DNA from: Legionella jamestowniensis | GTDB lineage: Bacteria; Pseudomonadota; Gammaproteobacteria; Legionellales; Legionellaceae | Direction: 5' to 3' | Length of the DNA stretch: 64,000 nt | Assembly (NCBI RefSeq): GCF_001467745.1 | Contig: NZ_LNYG01000013.1 | Location: 320,454-384,453, forward strand | Part shown: piece by piece, positions 25,863 to 34,880 of the stretch | Numbering within the stretch: the stretch's first letter is position 1 | Layout: each line of letters opens with the position of its first letter | Notes under the pieces: model-generated | The model's input: the letters and a program-made list of their open reading frames with translations, nothing else | The model's database searches: none | Told to the model about the DNA's origin: nothing | Position numbers and translations under genes: made by a program

Positions 25863-27575
25863 ATGGATTACACGCGCAAACTGGATGAAAACGGCCAAGC
25901 TTATCTTGAAGTAAATGTTAAAGACTACTCTTTGATTTCCAATCCCATTCTTAATAAAGGCACTAGTTTTACCAACGAAGAACGAGCAGAATTCAGACTA
26001 TTTGGGCTACTTCCTCCAGAGGAAAGTAATATTGTCGAGCAAAGAAACCGCTCTTATGCTGCTTTTAAAAATAAAGCAACGGACTTGGAAAAATACATCT
26101 ATTTGCGTGACTTACAAGACTCCAATGAAACCTTGTACTACAGCTTACTTTGTGAACATATTACTGAAATTATGCCTATTGTCTACACACCAGTAGTAGG
26201 AGATGCCTGTTTAAATTTCAGTCACATTTATCGTCGTCCACGAGGAGTCTTCATTGCTTACCCCTACCGTGATCGTATTGATAAAATTCTTGAGAACCCC
26301 CGTTTTGATCAAGTAAAAGCCATCGTTGTTTCTGATGGAGAGCGTATTTTAGGCTTAGGCGATCAGGGAGCGGGGGGAATGGGCATACCTATTGGTAAGC
26401 TTGCCTTATATTGTGCGTGTTCCGGAATCCATCCTTCCGCCACCTTGCCCATTTTACTGGACACAGGAACCAATAATGATGAACTTAGAAAAGATCCTTT
26501 ATATATCGGCTGGAGACATGAACGTATACGCGGCCAAGAATACGACGATTTTATTGAGGCGTTTATCAAAGCATTAAAAAAACGTTTTCCGCACGTTTTA
26601 TTACAATGGGAAGATTTTGCATTACAAAATGCAACACGCTTATTAGAGCGTTATCGAGGGGAGCTTTGTACTTTCAACGATGATGTGCAAGGTACTGCCG
26701 CCATTGCCACAGGCACCCTCTTTTCAGCAGTACAAGTGACTGGTATTCAGTTAAAAGATCAACATATTGTTATTGTTGGAGCTGGTTCAGCCGGTTGCGG
26801 CATCGCCGAACTTATCATCCATGCAATGATGGAAGATGGCCTTTCAGAGAAAGAGGCTCGCGACAGAATTTATATGGTTGATCGCAATGGTTTATTGGTT
26901 GAAGGCATGAAAAACCTATTACCATTTCAACAAAAATTGTTAAAACCCAAACCGCTTGTTGCTAATTGGCAATGCGAACACGAAGGGATTATTAGTCTGA
27001 AAGATGTGATTAAAAACCTGCATCCGAATGCTTTAGTTGGCGTTTCTGGCCAAGCGGGTTTATTTACCGAAGACTTGATCCGAGAAATGGCCTCTCATGT
27101 GGAAAAACCAATTATCATGCCTTTGTCAAATCCAATTACCCACAGTGAAGCAATTCCCACTGACTTAATGTTATGGACTAATAATCGTGCGGTGATTGGA
27201 ACAGGAAGTCCATTTGGAACAATTGTAAAAGATGGAAAAATGTTTCGCGTTGATCAGACCAATAACGTCTACATTTTCCCAGGGATGGGACTTGGTCTTG
27301 TCTCTGTAAAAGCAAAGCAAGTCACCGATAAAATGTTTATGGCTGCCGCAAAAGCGCTAGCTGCCTGTTCACCAGCCCGACATGATCCTCATGGGAATTT
27401 GTTACCACCGTTGACTGAAGTGCGTGAAGTCTCCTATCAGGTTGCCTTTGCAGTGGCTAAGGAAGCTGTTAATTCCAATTTAGCAGAGGGTTTAACTGAC
27501 GAAGACATTGAAAAATGTATTCGAAAACATATCTGGACTCCGAGCTACATTCCTTATAGATATAAGTCACGGTAG
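25863..27575 (+). CDS. maeA: Malic enzyme (malate dehydrogenase, oxaloacetate-decarboxylating)
   Basis: 570 residues, the length of the large-subunit bacterial and eukaryotic malic enzymes. Malic signature (FTNEERAEFRLFGLLPP), TPVVGDACL, GLGDQGAGGMGIPIGK, the metal-binding TFNDDVQGTAA and a Rossmann site VGAGSAGCGIAE are all present. It converts malate to pyruvate and CO2 with NAD(P)H, linking the citric acid cycle with pyruvate. AAGGAGAG precedes the ATG. The symbol follows the NAD-preferring E. coli enzyme; cofactor choice is not proven here. Single gene under a possible palindromic operator. Confidence 0.92.
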   Translation: MDYTRKLDENGQAYLEVNVKDYSLISNPILNKGTSFTNEERAEFRLFGLLPPEESNIVEQRNRSYAAFKNKATDLEKYIYLRDLQDSNETLYYSLLCEHITEIMPIVYTPVVGDACLNFSHIYRRPRGVFIAYPYRDRIDKILENPRFDQVKAIVVSDGERILGLGDQGAGGMGIPIGKLALYCACSGIHPSATLPILLDTGTNNDELRKDPLYIGWRHERIRGQEYDDFIEAFIKALKKRFPHVLLQWEDFALQNATRLLERYRGELCTFNDDVQGTAAIATGTLFSAVQVTGIQLKDQHIVIVGAGSAGCGIAELIIHAMMEDGLSEKEARDRIYMVDRNGLLVEGMKNLLPFQQKLLKPKPLVANWQCEHEGIISLKDVIKNLHPNALVGVSGQAGLFTEDLIREMASHVEKPIIMPLSNPITHSEAIPTDLMLWTNNRAVIGTGSPFGTIVKDGKMFRVDQTNNVYIFPGMGLGLVSVKAKQVTDKMFMAAAKALAACSPARHDPHGNLLPPLTEVREVSYQVAFAVAKEAVNSNLAEGLTDEDIEKCIRKHIWTPSYIPYRYKSR

Positions 27576-27589
27576 TTTTGAGCCCTGCA

Positions 27590-27717
27590 TAGGACAAAAT
27601 TTAGACTCATGTCGTTGCGAGCGTCAGCGAAGCAATCCAGTTCGAGCTTTGACCAAAAATCTGCCTGGATTGCTTCACTTTGTCCGCAATGACATATAAA
27701 AATTTCGTCCTGCGCGC
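27590..27717. repeat. Intergenic inverted repeat of a dispersed family
   Basis: Left arm AGGACaAAATTT...ATGTCgTTGCG...CGAAGCAATCCAG pairs with the inverted right arm over about 50 bp with bulges. The core (cgttgcgagcg..gaagcaatccag) belongs to a palindromic repeat found widely in intergenic DNA of Legionella-like and rickettsial genomes. A half copy lies at 51620-51670. Confidence 0.65.
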
Positions 27718-27816
27718 TAAGAGTTTTGAAGCTCCGTAAAACTGGCGTAAGCATTAATGAGAGATTATACTACTAGTTGCTTATGCCCCTGCACCATATT
27801 ATCCAAGGAAAGGAAC

Positions 27817-28518
27817 ATGCTTACTTCATATCGGCTTATTTTTCTTGTTGTTTTGTTCATTTTTAATTTTAGTGCTTTTGCAAACACCGCAAAAATAGAG
27901 AAGATAGACTGTAAAAAAATAGAGGACAGTGAGCAGTGTTCGTATAAAACAGGTTCCACAACCTCTTATGTCATTACTAGTATGCCTTATGCTTTATGTG
28001 CTCAGGCGCGTTGTAAGCTAGAAGGGTCAAATGATAAAATGGCGGTATGTCAGTGCCCAATCTACGGGGTAGACTCTAAAAATTGGCAGTCTATCTCGCT
28101 TTCTGCCCAACCTTATACCGATGTAAAGCCGGCTTATGCGGATGAAACACTCAAACAAGTCACCTCCAATTTTTCACTTGCAATGGCCCCTTCCAGCAAT
28201 GATTTAGCAGTTCCACATACTCAATGCACTAATAAAAAACCCACGCCCTGGGCAAATTGCTTTGGGGTGCGATGTGATGTTGCAACGAAAATCGTCAATG
28301 GTAGCAAAACAATAGAAGCTACTTGTTTATGTCCTGTTGAAACCAGTTTAAGTTATATTTCCTCCGGACCTCAAACGAGTAGCGATTGCGATTTGGGCAA
28401 ACATGAAATTTGGTCTGCAGCAAAAAATGAGACAGGGATGGAACAATTTGAGTTAATTCGTCAAGCGTATAAAAACTACCAAAATTCATCCACGCAAGCG
28501 GAATTATTACATGACTAA
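27817..28518 (+). CDS. Secreted cysteine-rich hypothetical protein
   Basis: 233 residues. A signal peptide (TSYRLIFLVVLFIFNFSAFA) is followed by a domain with about 13 cysteines, including repeated CxxxxC-type pairs such as ALCAQARC and NCFGVRCD with CxC closing pieces (CQCP, CLCP), so two related disulfide-bonded halves are likely. AAGGAAAGG precedes the ATG at 27817; the frame open further upstream has no site. The stop overlaps the next ATG by 8 bp. It is the first gene of a run that includes a hydrolase and a propeller protein. Periplasmic or extracellular; function unknown. Confidence 0.75.
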   Translation: MLTSYRLIFLVVLFIFNFSAFANTAKIEKIDCKKIEDSEQCSYKTGSTTSYVITSMPYALCAQARCKLEGSNDKMAVCQCPIYGVDSKNWQSISLSAQPYTDVKPAYADETLKQVTSNFSLAMAPSSNDLAVPHTQCTNKKPTPWANCFGVRCDVATKIVNGSKTIEATCLCPVETSLSYISSGPQTSSDCDLGKHEIWSAAKNETGMEQFELIRQAYKNYQNSSTQAELLHD

Positions 28519-29401
28519 GGGCTCCTTCACGCCAGTTGATTCCGGGATTATTCCGCGTGAAGAGGGACACTTATTTTACTCCGTTAGTGGTCAGGGCACA
28601 CAAAATGTCCTTTGGATCCATGGTTTACCATTGCAGTCAGAATCCTGGTTACCCCAGTTACAGTATTTTGACAAGGACTGTCGAAATATTGTTTTTGATT
28701 TACGTGGTTACGGACGCTCATCGAAACTTCCCAAACCTTGTGACAATGTTACCGACTTATACTTGGCAGACATTTTGGCAGTGCTGGACCATTTACAGTT
28801 AAATCAACCTGTTATCGTAGGTTTTGCATCGGCTGGCCATGGGGTATTACGGTTTGCGGCCCAACACCCAGATAAACTTAGCCAGCTAATAGTAATTAAT
28901 GGTTCCCCATGCTTTATGAAGCGTGAAGATTGGAATGGGGCTTTTGATGAAGTAATCCTTCACGAATGTATTCGCCAAATTGATGCCGCAAATTCACTGG
29001 AGGATATATGGGCTATTTTAAGTCAATCCGCACTGAATGAAGCATGTGGGCAGCACCTTGATCAATTAAAAGCCTGGTATGGCAGTATGGCGGCGCAGGC
29101 CGGCAAAGAGACGATTAAAGCTTTTTTCAATCATATTGCCTATGACGATGATCGTTCGCTAATGGCTAATATTTCCGTACCAACACTCATAATAAGCAGC
29201 ACAATGGATCATGAAGTGCCTTCTGACACAGCTTTATTTTTGCGAAAAACGATTCCAAATGCCCAATTATGCGAAATAAATGATATTGGACATTTTGTAT
29301 TTGCTACACAGTCCGGACTTGTTAACCACGTGATTAAACAATTTATCCAGCCCTCTTGCGACATTGTATTACCCAAGGATGGTGGAGCAGTCGGAGAATA
29401 A
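28511..29401 (+). CDS. Alpha/beta-hydrolase-fold protein with altered nucleophile elbow
   Basis: 296 residues. HGLPLQ oxyanion-loop region near 37-42, DLRGYG near 66-71, late Asp in STMDHEVP and His in IGHF are all as in alpha/beta hydrolases. But the elbow reads VGFASAGH where family members have VGFSMGG: the nucleophile position holds Ala, with a Ser one residue later. It may be inactive, use the shifted Ser, or be a cofactor-free oxygenase-like member. It overlaps the secreted-protein gene by 8 bp and is followed at once by an unknown gene, so it belongs to an operon. Confidence 0.82.
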   Translation: MTKGSFTPVDSGIIPREEGHLFYSVSGQGTQNVLWIHGLPLQSESWLPQLQYFDKDCRNIVFDLRGYGRSSKLPKPCDNVTDLYLADILAVLDHLQLNQPVIVGFASAGHGVLRFAAQHPDKLSQLIVINGSPCFMKREDWNGAFDEVILHECIRQIDAANSLEDIWAILSQSALNEACGQHLDQLKAWYGSMAAQAGKETIKAFFNHIAYDDDRSLMANISVPTLIISSTMDHEVPSDTALFLRKTIPNAQLCEINDIGHFVFATQSGLVNHVIKQFIQPSCDIVLPKDGGAVGE

Positions 29402-29402
29402 G

Positions 29403-30632
29403 ATGTCAGGTTACATCACACCCAAGCCGTTTAATGATTTATTTTTTGATTTTACAGGCCATGCCCATGCGAATTATCCTGCCGGGCATCGCTCTATCGC
29501 TGAAGATTTAGCAAAAAAACTTGCGCAAAGTTCTGATTCGCAGAAAAAAGGACCTTTAGTCATTGCCAATTCGTTAGGCATCTATGTCTACAGTGGTGAA
29601 AAAGGACATGAACTTATTAGTTCTGCTGAATATCGAGCAGCCCCCAATAGTGGATTTTATGAAATGACCAGCCTCTCCCATGTGGGCCCAGCAATTGCTT
29701 ATCTTGGTGCGCTACAGAAATGTAATGACCCTTGCTGGGAAACTCATATTGACCCCATGATTGAACATCTTCGTGCTGTTAAGGAAGTAAACTCAGCTCC
29801 CATAGAAAATCATTGGCTAACCCAATTAGCTTGTCCTGTTTGGGCAGGCAAAGAAGTCATCATAAAAAATATGTTCGATTATGCTTGTTCTTTGGCAGGA
29901 AATTACTTGTTGGGCGTTCGTAAAAAAAAACACGATTTTTGTCCACAACATCTAATAAACCATTTTTTAGAAATTAACTCCGAGCACTATCCCATTTCCT
30001 TTAACACAATTATGATTGCCACCTTTGCCCTGATTGGACAAAAGAGTCTAAGCGATGTTTATGCGGCTCTAAATCACCGCGAAATTCATTGGGAGTCGGC
30101 TAAAATCTTGTTACATAATCTAGCAGGAACAAATTATGGAGCCGGTATGACCGCAGGTTCAAACTGGCTTTACCAAGCTGTTCAATTGATTACATGTGCC
30201 AAGATGGATTCAAGGCGAATTATTATTGTCCCCTATGCACCGCTACCAGAAGAGGTTGGAAGCACATCACTTTCTGAAGATTCTTTTGATTTTCTTGCCA
30301 ATCGAGTGTGGGGTAGCATTTATGCGCGGCCTATTGTAACAGAGGCTGCTTTTTCGCATATTCAGGATATCGATATTCCTTATCGCCCCCCCATCCCAGG
30401 GGATTATGAATGCACACGGGCTTCTCAAATCGATCATTTTATTAGACGACTTAAGTTTTCGACGGGAAATACGAAGGAAATGCTGTCAAATACCGTAGGG
30501 TTCTGGTTAGCTGGAGAAGCAATGGCAAAGAAATGGCAATTTCAACAGATGGATATTCCTGGTGTCACCCACGGTTTTCCAACCGGGATTTCTACCTATC
30601 CTGCACATTCACCAGAAATTAGGAACTCCTGA
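29403..30632 (+). CDS. Hypothetical protein of the hydrolase operon
   Basis: 409 residues, starting at the ATG at 29403, which has GGAG just upstream and follows the hydrolase stop by one base. No family recognised with certainty. The sequence is soluble, with many conserved-looking Trp, His and Tyr motifs (FDFTGHAHANYPAGHR near the start, MTAGSNWLYQ, DIPGVTHGFP near the end), so it could be a metal or cofactor-dependent enzyme. No signal peptide. It shares the base A of TGATG with the following propeller gene. Its job is likely linked to the hydrolase. Confidence 0.72.
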   Translation: MSGYITPKPFNDLFFDFTGHAHANYPAGHRSIAEDLAKKLAQSSDSQKKGPLVIANSLGIYVYSGEKGHELISSAEYRAAPNSGFYEMTSLSHVGPAIAYLGALQKCNDPCWETHIDPMIEHLRAVKEVNSAPIENHWLTQLACPVWAGKEVIIKNMFDYACSLAGNYLLGVRKKKHDFCPQHLINHFLEINSEHYPISFNTIMIATFALIGQKSLSDVYAALNHREIHWESAKILLHNLAGTNYGAGMTAGSNWLYQAVQLITCAKMDSRRIIIVPYAPLPEEVGSTSLSEDSFDFLANRVWGSIYARPIVTEAAFSHIQDIDIPYRPPIPGDYECTRASQIDHFIRRLKFSTGNTKEMLSNTVGFWLAGEAMAKKWQFQQMDIPGVTHGFPTGISTYPAHSPEIRNS

Positions 30633-31717
30633 TGCATCTGGAAGAGTATCAGCGCTTATTTACCTCAGGCGCTAGAGGGATAGAACTTTTTAAAGTGGAC
30701 GGAACACTTTACTTGGCTATCCCACAGCTTGCAGAAGATATCCCACACAAACCTGCCAATATGAACGGTGGGAACAGTGATACTCAGGTATTGATTTATC
30801 GATGGCAAGAAACGCAGTTTAAATTGTTTCAGAGCCTTCCTTCCCATGGCTCAGAAGATGTACATTTTTTCTCTCTTGATGAGAAACCGCTTATTGCTGT
30901 TGCCAATATTCGCTCAGGGCAAGATCCAGATTTTAATATGTATACTGACTCGGCTGTTTATGAATGGGTAGATAATAAGTTTACATTGTTACAAAAACTG
31001 CCAAGTTTTGCAGCGAAAGGCTGTCATTTTTTTGAAAATGATGAAGAATGCTTCTTACTTCTCTCAGAAGGGGTAAGTTTAAGCCCCTCTAAAATCATAG
31101 AAGCGAATTCTCATATGTATCGTTGGAATGGCCATGCATTTGAAGCTTATCAAGCCTTGCCAGGTCTATGGGGATATAATATCGACAGCGCTTGTATTGA
31201 TAATCGACTATTTGTCAGTCTGGCTGATAATAGTGTAAATTCTGTCATTTATGAATGGAAAAACAAACAGCTTTTTCCGTTTCAAGCCTTTGCAAAAAAT
31301 GGCGGCGGTCGGCAAATAAAATTTTTTATGTTAAATAAAACACCCTGTATTGCGGTGGCAAATCTTTTATACGAAAGTGAAATTTATTTTTGGAATGGAA
31401 AGCGCTATGAGCCTCTTCAAACTCTACCAGGAGCAGGTTGCAGAAATATCCATGTCATGAATGTAGATAGTGAATTCTATTTATTTAGAATTAACTTTAT
31501 TACTGGTACCCGTGAACGACCGAAAATCAAACAGAAAGCTAGTGTTTATCGCTGGGCCGGTAACCAGTTCGAAGAAGAAATTCAATTTATGACTTTAGGA
31601 GGTACTGCCTGCCAGAGTTTTCAAGATGGAAAAGATTATTATTTGATTGTCTCCAACAGCTTAAATGAAAAAATACGTTTCCGAGTCGACTCCATAGTTT
31701 TTAAGCTCCATTTCTAA
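30632..31717 (+). CDS. EAR/EPTP-repeat beta-propeller protein
   Basis: 361 residues made of about seven repeats of 45-50 residues with the EAR/EPTP pattern: YRW.....F...Q.LP....... F......AVAN. Examples are YRWQETQFKLFQSLP, YEWVDNKFTLLQKLP, YRWNGHAFEAYQALP and FWNGKRYEPLQTLP. This propeller is best known from animal LGI proteins and usually binds proteins. No signal peptide. Starts with a TGATG overlap on the gene before it. It probably serves as a binding platform for the operon's enzymes or a target. Confidence 0.8.
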   Translation: MHLEEYQRLFTSGARGIELFKVDGTLYLAIPQLAEDIPHKPANMNGGNSDTQVLIYRWQETQFKLFQSLPSHGSEDVHFFSLDEKPLIAVANIRSGQDPDFNMYTDSAVYEWVDNKFTLLQKLPSFAAKGCHFFENDEECFLLLSEGVSLSPSKIIEANSHMYRWNGHAFEAYQALPGLWGYNIDSACIDNRLFVSLADNSVNSVIYEWKNKQLFPFQAFAKNGGGRQIKFFMLNKTPCIAVANLLYESEIYFWNGKRYEPLQTLPGAGCRNIHVMNVDSEFYLFRINFITGTRERPKIKQKASVYRWAGNQFEEEIQFMTLGGTACQSFQDGKDYYLIVSNSLNEKIRFRVDSIVFKLHF

Positions 31718-31791
31718 TCATTTAATGGATTGTCACTGAAAAAAATTGATGGTCTAATAGAAAATTTTAGCCCTTAGCTTTCTGGAAAGTC

Positions 31792-32316
31792 ATGAATGTA
31801 AAAAGTAGACTCAGCTTACTATTCTTAGTGGTTGGTATCGTTAACACCGCTTTGGCACTTACTGTAAATCAATGGAAATTATCACCAGACGGTCTGGGAC
31901 CTATAAAAATAGGAATGGAGCTGAAAGAGGTTGCAAAAATTAAAGGATTACAATTGTCTGGAAATAAACCAGATGCCTATGAAAGTGAACGTTGTTATAC
32001 TGAAACGTTAAAAGGGGTAAAACATGTTTTACTTATGATTTCCAATGATAAAGTTGTACGAATCAGTATTAGCTCGCCCAAAATTTACACCTCAAAAGGG
32101 ACTCATATCGGTGATTCAGAAGCTAAAGTTCAGGCCTTATACAGTGATAAATTAGCAGTAGAAAAGCATCGCTATGAAGAGAAAGGACATTACTTGACAT
32201 TTGTAGTAAAACAGCCACAGGAAAGAGCAATTCGTTTTGAAACCGATGGCAAAAAAATTACGCGAATCTATGCAGGTCAAGCGCCTGAAGTGTATTATGT
32301 TGAGGATTGTTTATAA
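31792..32316 (+). CDS. Secreted hypothetical protein
   Basis: 174 residues. A signal peptide (RLSLLFLVVGIVNTALA) precedes a small domain that starts with LSPDGLGPIKIGM and contains two cysteines, one central (ERCYTE) and one near the end (VEDCL), likely a disulfide. The GLGPIKIGM start is shared by many small periplasmic proteins of proteobacteria with no assigned function. It lies 74 bp after the propeller gene and may or may not be in the same operon. Confidence 0.72.
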   Translation: MNVKSRLSLLFLVVGIVNTALALTVNQWKLSPDGLGPIKIGMELKEVAKIKGLQLSGNKPDAYESERCYTETLKGVKHVLLMISNDKVVRISISSPKIYTSKGTHIGDSEAKVQALYSDKLAVEKHRYEEKGHYLTFVVKQPQERAIRFETDGKKITRIYAGQAPEVYYVEDCL

Positions 32317-32332
32317 ACCGCAATCTTTATAC

Positions 32333-33607
32333 CTAAGGGCTTTGTTCTCTAACGAACGTCAATAAAATTCCTCCAACAATAAAAAAAGGAATGAGCATAG
32401 CCATCCCTGCTCGCTGGCTATTGGCAAATTCAGCCATAACACCTACAGCAAACGGCCCTAAAAAACTGGTTGCCTTACCGGAAAGATTATATAAACCAAA
32501 CATTTGTGTAATTTCCTCGGGCTTGGCCAAACGCGCCAAAAGGGTACGGCTTGCTGCTTGTATAGGCCCTACAAAAATACCAATTGCTGGCGCAAACACC
32601 CAAAACAAAGCAGCCTTTGTTACAAACAGTAAAAAACAATAAACGCTAAGCAAACATGCTAATGCAATTAAAATTGTTTTCTTTGAACCTATCCAATCAT
32701 CACACCAAGCAAATATTGCGGCACCAATACCCGCCGTAATATTAATAATAATGCCAAAAATCATAACGTCGCTTAAGCTTAGCTTAAAAGTTCCAGCAGC
32801 ATAAATTCCACCCAATGCCAGCAAGGCATCAAGGCCATCAATATAAATAATACGGGCAATTAAAAACAATAATAAATCTTTTTGTAACAACAAACCTCTT
32901 AAGGTGCCCTTTAACTCCGTCCCTCCTTTTTTTATGGCCTTTCCAATAGTGAGTTTCTTTCCGGGTTGTTGTTTGACCATTAAAAACAAGGGTAAACTAA
33001 AAATAACCAGCCACATTGCCACCAATAATGTTACTGAGCGCACATTGGCACTATCCTGGGTACCAAGCCAACGGCCAATAAAACCATCAACGCAAACATA
33101 CAAGGCAACAATCAAACATAAAAGCCCTCCTAAATAACCACATCCCCAAGCCCAACCTGAAATTCGGCCAAGGTAAGCCACAGGCGCCAACTTTATAAGG
33201 AAAGCGTTATAAAAAACAGCACCGACCTCCAAGGCAAAGCTGCTGAAAAAAATGCCAGTCAACGCAAGTGGAATTGATGTTTCACCGGGGTAGGCAAACC
33301 ATAAACAGGCGATGGCAATGACAGCCAGATAAGTATAAAAAAATAGCCATCCTTTATGATGTCCGCCATAGTCTGCTATCGCCCCAGCGAATGGGCTGGT
33401 AATTGCTACAAAAAATGCGGAAGCAGAAATAGTATAGCCCCACAATGCCGTTCCCTTAATGACATTATCTGCAATTTCATTTGTAAAATAGGTTGCGAAA
33501 ACAAACGTGAATATGACAACGAAATAAGAAGAATTGGCGAAATCATACAGTGCCCAGGCCATAATTTGTTTTATATTGCCCTGTTTAATTTCCTGAGTAA
33601 CATCCAT
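32333..33607 (-). CDS. MFS transporter, Atg22/UMF1-like
   Basis: 424 residues, 12 predicted membrane helices. The N-terminal AWALYDFANSSY motif and the AGAIADYGGHHKG loop after TM2 are diagnostic of the UMF1 family related to the yeast vacuolar effluxer Atg22. Such proteins are thought to move amino acids or similar small molecules. The start at 33607 lacks a strong ribosome site. It converges with the secreted-protein gene, the two stops being 16 bp apart. Confidence 0.85.
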   Translation of the reverse strand: MDVTQEIKQGNIKQIMAWALYDFANSSYFVVIFTFVFATYFTNEIADNVIKGTALWGYTISASAFFVAITSPFAGAIADYGGHHKGWLFFYTYLAVIAIACLWFAYPGETSIPLALTGIFFSSFALEVGAVFYNAFLIKLAPVAYLGRISGWAWGCGYLGGLLCLIVALYVCVDGFIGRWLGTQDSANVRSVTLLVAMWLVIFSLPLFLMVKQQPGKKLTIGKAIKKGGTELKGTLRGLLLQKDLLLFLIARIIYIDGLDALLALGGIYAAGTFKLSLSDVMIFGIIINITAGIGAAIFAWCDDWIGSKKTILIALACLLSVYCFLLFVTKAALFWVFAPAIGIFVGPIQAASRTLLARLAKPEEITQMFGLYNLSGKATSFLGPFAVGVMAEFANSQRAGMAMLIPFFIVGGILLTFVREQSP

Positions 33608-33843
33608 TTTTCAGTTTTTCCATACCCAATCTTGGGCAAGATCATACCCATATTTATCTTTATTGTCTCTCTATAGCCTATTTTATCCATCGCCTATTTA
33701 TAGAAAATAAGTCTAATCCTTAAGGATAATTAAACTTAACCGCCAAAATGTACTATGTTTTTAATAAGGTTAATTATTTTTAGCCGCTCGTTACTATTAT
33801 TTTCAGCAGTTGACAATAAAACCAGATGTGAGGGGACATAGTG

Positions 33844-34875
33844 ATGGATAGTGTGCTTTTAGGGAAAACTACGACTGATCAACTTAAGTCACTGCTTAAC
33901 CAACTGGAAGCGAGCAGACTAGGTCAACATCTTAACCAACAGGAGCTAGAGATTCTGATAGGGCACAGTAAGATAGTTAATTTTTTACCTGGAGAAGTTA
34001 TCCTTAAGCAGGGAAAGCAAACAAATGGCATTTATATCATCGTTGAAGGCCAAGTGACTATTACCGCAAGGGTCATGGGGCAAGGTGTTACCAATATTGA
34101 AACATTGGGTGCTGGATCTTTTTTTGGAGAAATTTGCTTTATTGAAAAAGTACCCTGTCCAACTTCCGTAATTGCCAGCGTGCAAGTGAAATGCCTATTT
34201 ATCGATGATACTTACTTTGAGTTATTATCAGCCTATTATCCTGAAATAAACTATAAAATCCTGGATACTCTTTCGCTACAGGTTTGCGGTCGTTTAAAAC
34301 GCGTGCACGACAAAGTGACCGAATACATCACTAACTCTGACATGGCAAGCTTGTCTTTTTTTGGCAAAGTTGCTTACACGTTCAATCAACCCAAAACGCT
34401 TACCCTTGAAGAGGATGATAAAGAAAAGCTTATGGAAATCCCTCCTCTGACCTTTTTCTCCAAAGATGAACTGCGAGAGCTTTTTAAACACATGGAGTTG
34501 ATAGAGGCCTCTAAAAACTGCAAATTAATCTATCAAGGGAAACAACAGCCTATTTGTTATATTGTGATTAAAGGTGCCGTGCAATCCAGTATTGTACATG
34601 ATAACAAACAGGCAAAATTATCCGTTATTGGTCCTGAAACCCTTTTTGCGGGCGTTGCCTGTATTGATAATGATTCCTCCTATACTGTTACTTTTTTAAC
34701 CTGTGAACAAGCGCTTTTACTAAAAATACCCCACACAGCGCTTAAACACTTTCAAGAAAATCATCCACAGCTTTGGTATAAGCTTTTTAGCCTTATCTGT
34801 GCTTCTTTGGTAGCATTGGAAAAATCCATCGATAAGTTGGATATCAGGCTTCATATTGAAACTTATAACAGGTAA
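33844..34875 (+). CDS. Protein with two cyclic-nucleotide-binding folds
   Basis: 343 residues. Two CAP-type beta-roll domains: about 40-150 (FLPGEVILKQG, YIIVEGQV, GSFFGEICFIE) and about 205-325 (KLIYQGKQQ, YIVIKGAV). In both, the arginine that holds the cyclic phosphate is missing: the first reads FGEICFIEKVPCPTSV where family members have PRxA, and the second has no FGE. So it may bind something else or be purely structural. No HTH or catalytic domain follows. AGGGGAC precedes the start; GTG at 33841 is an alternative. The glutamine amidotransferase gene follows after 5 bp. Confidence 0.8.
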   Translation: MDSVLLGKTTTDQLKSLLNQLEASRLGQHLNQQELEILIGHSKIVNFLPGEVILKQGKQTNGIYIIVEGQVTITARVMGQGVTNIETLGAGSFFGEICFIEKVPCPTSVIASVQVKCLFIDDTYFELLSAYYPEINYKILDTLSLQVCGRLKRVHDKVTEYITNSDMASLSFFGKVAYTFNQPKTLTLEEDDKEKLMEIPPLTFFSKDELRELFKHMELIEASKNCKLIYQGKQQPICYIVIKGAVQSSIVHDNKQAKLSVIGPETLFAGVACIDNDSSYTVTFLTCEQALLLKIPHTALKHFQENHPQLWYKLFSLICASLVALEKSIDKLDIRLHIETYNR

Positions 34876-34880
34876 ACATT

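Noticed and set aside
33810..33815. TTGACA as -35 of the double beta-roll gene
   Set aside because: The region 17 bp on is the ribosome binding site, with no -10-like sequence.
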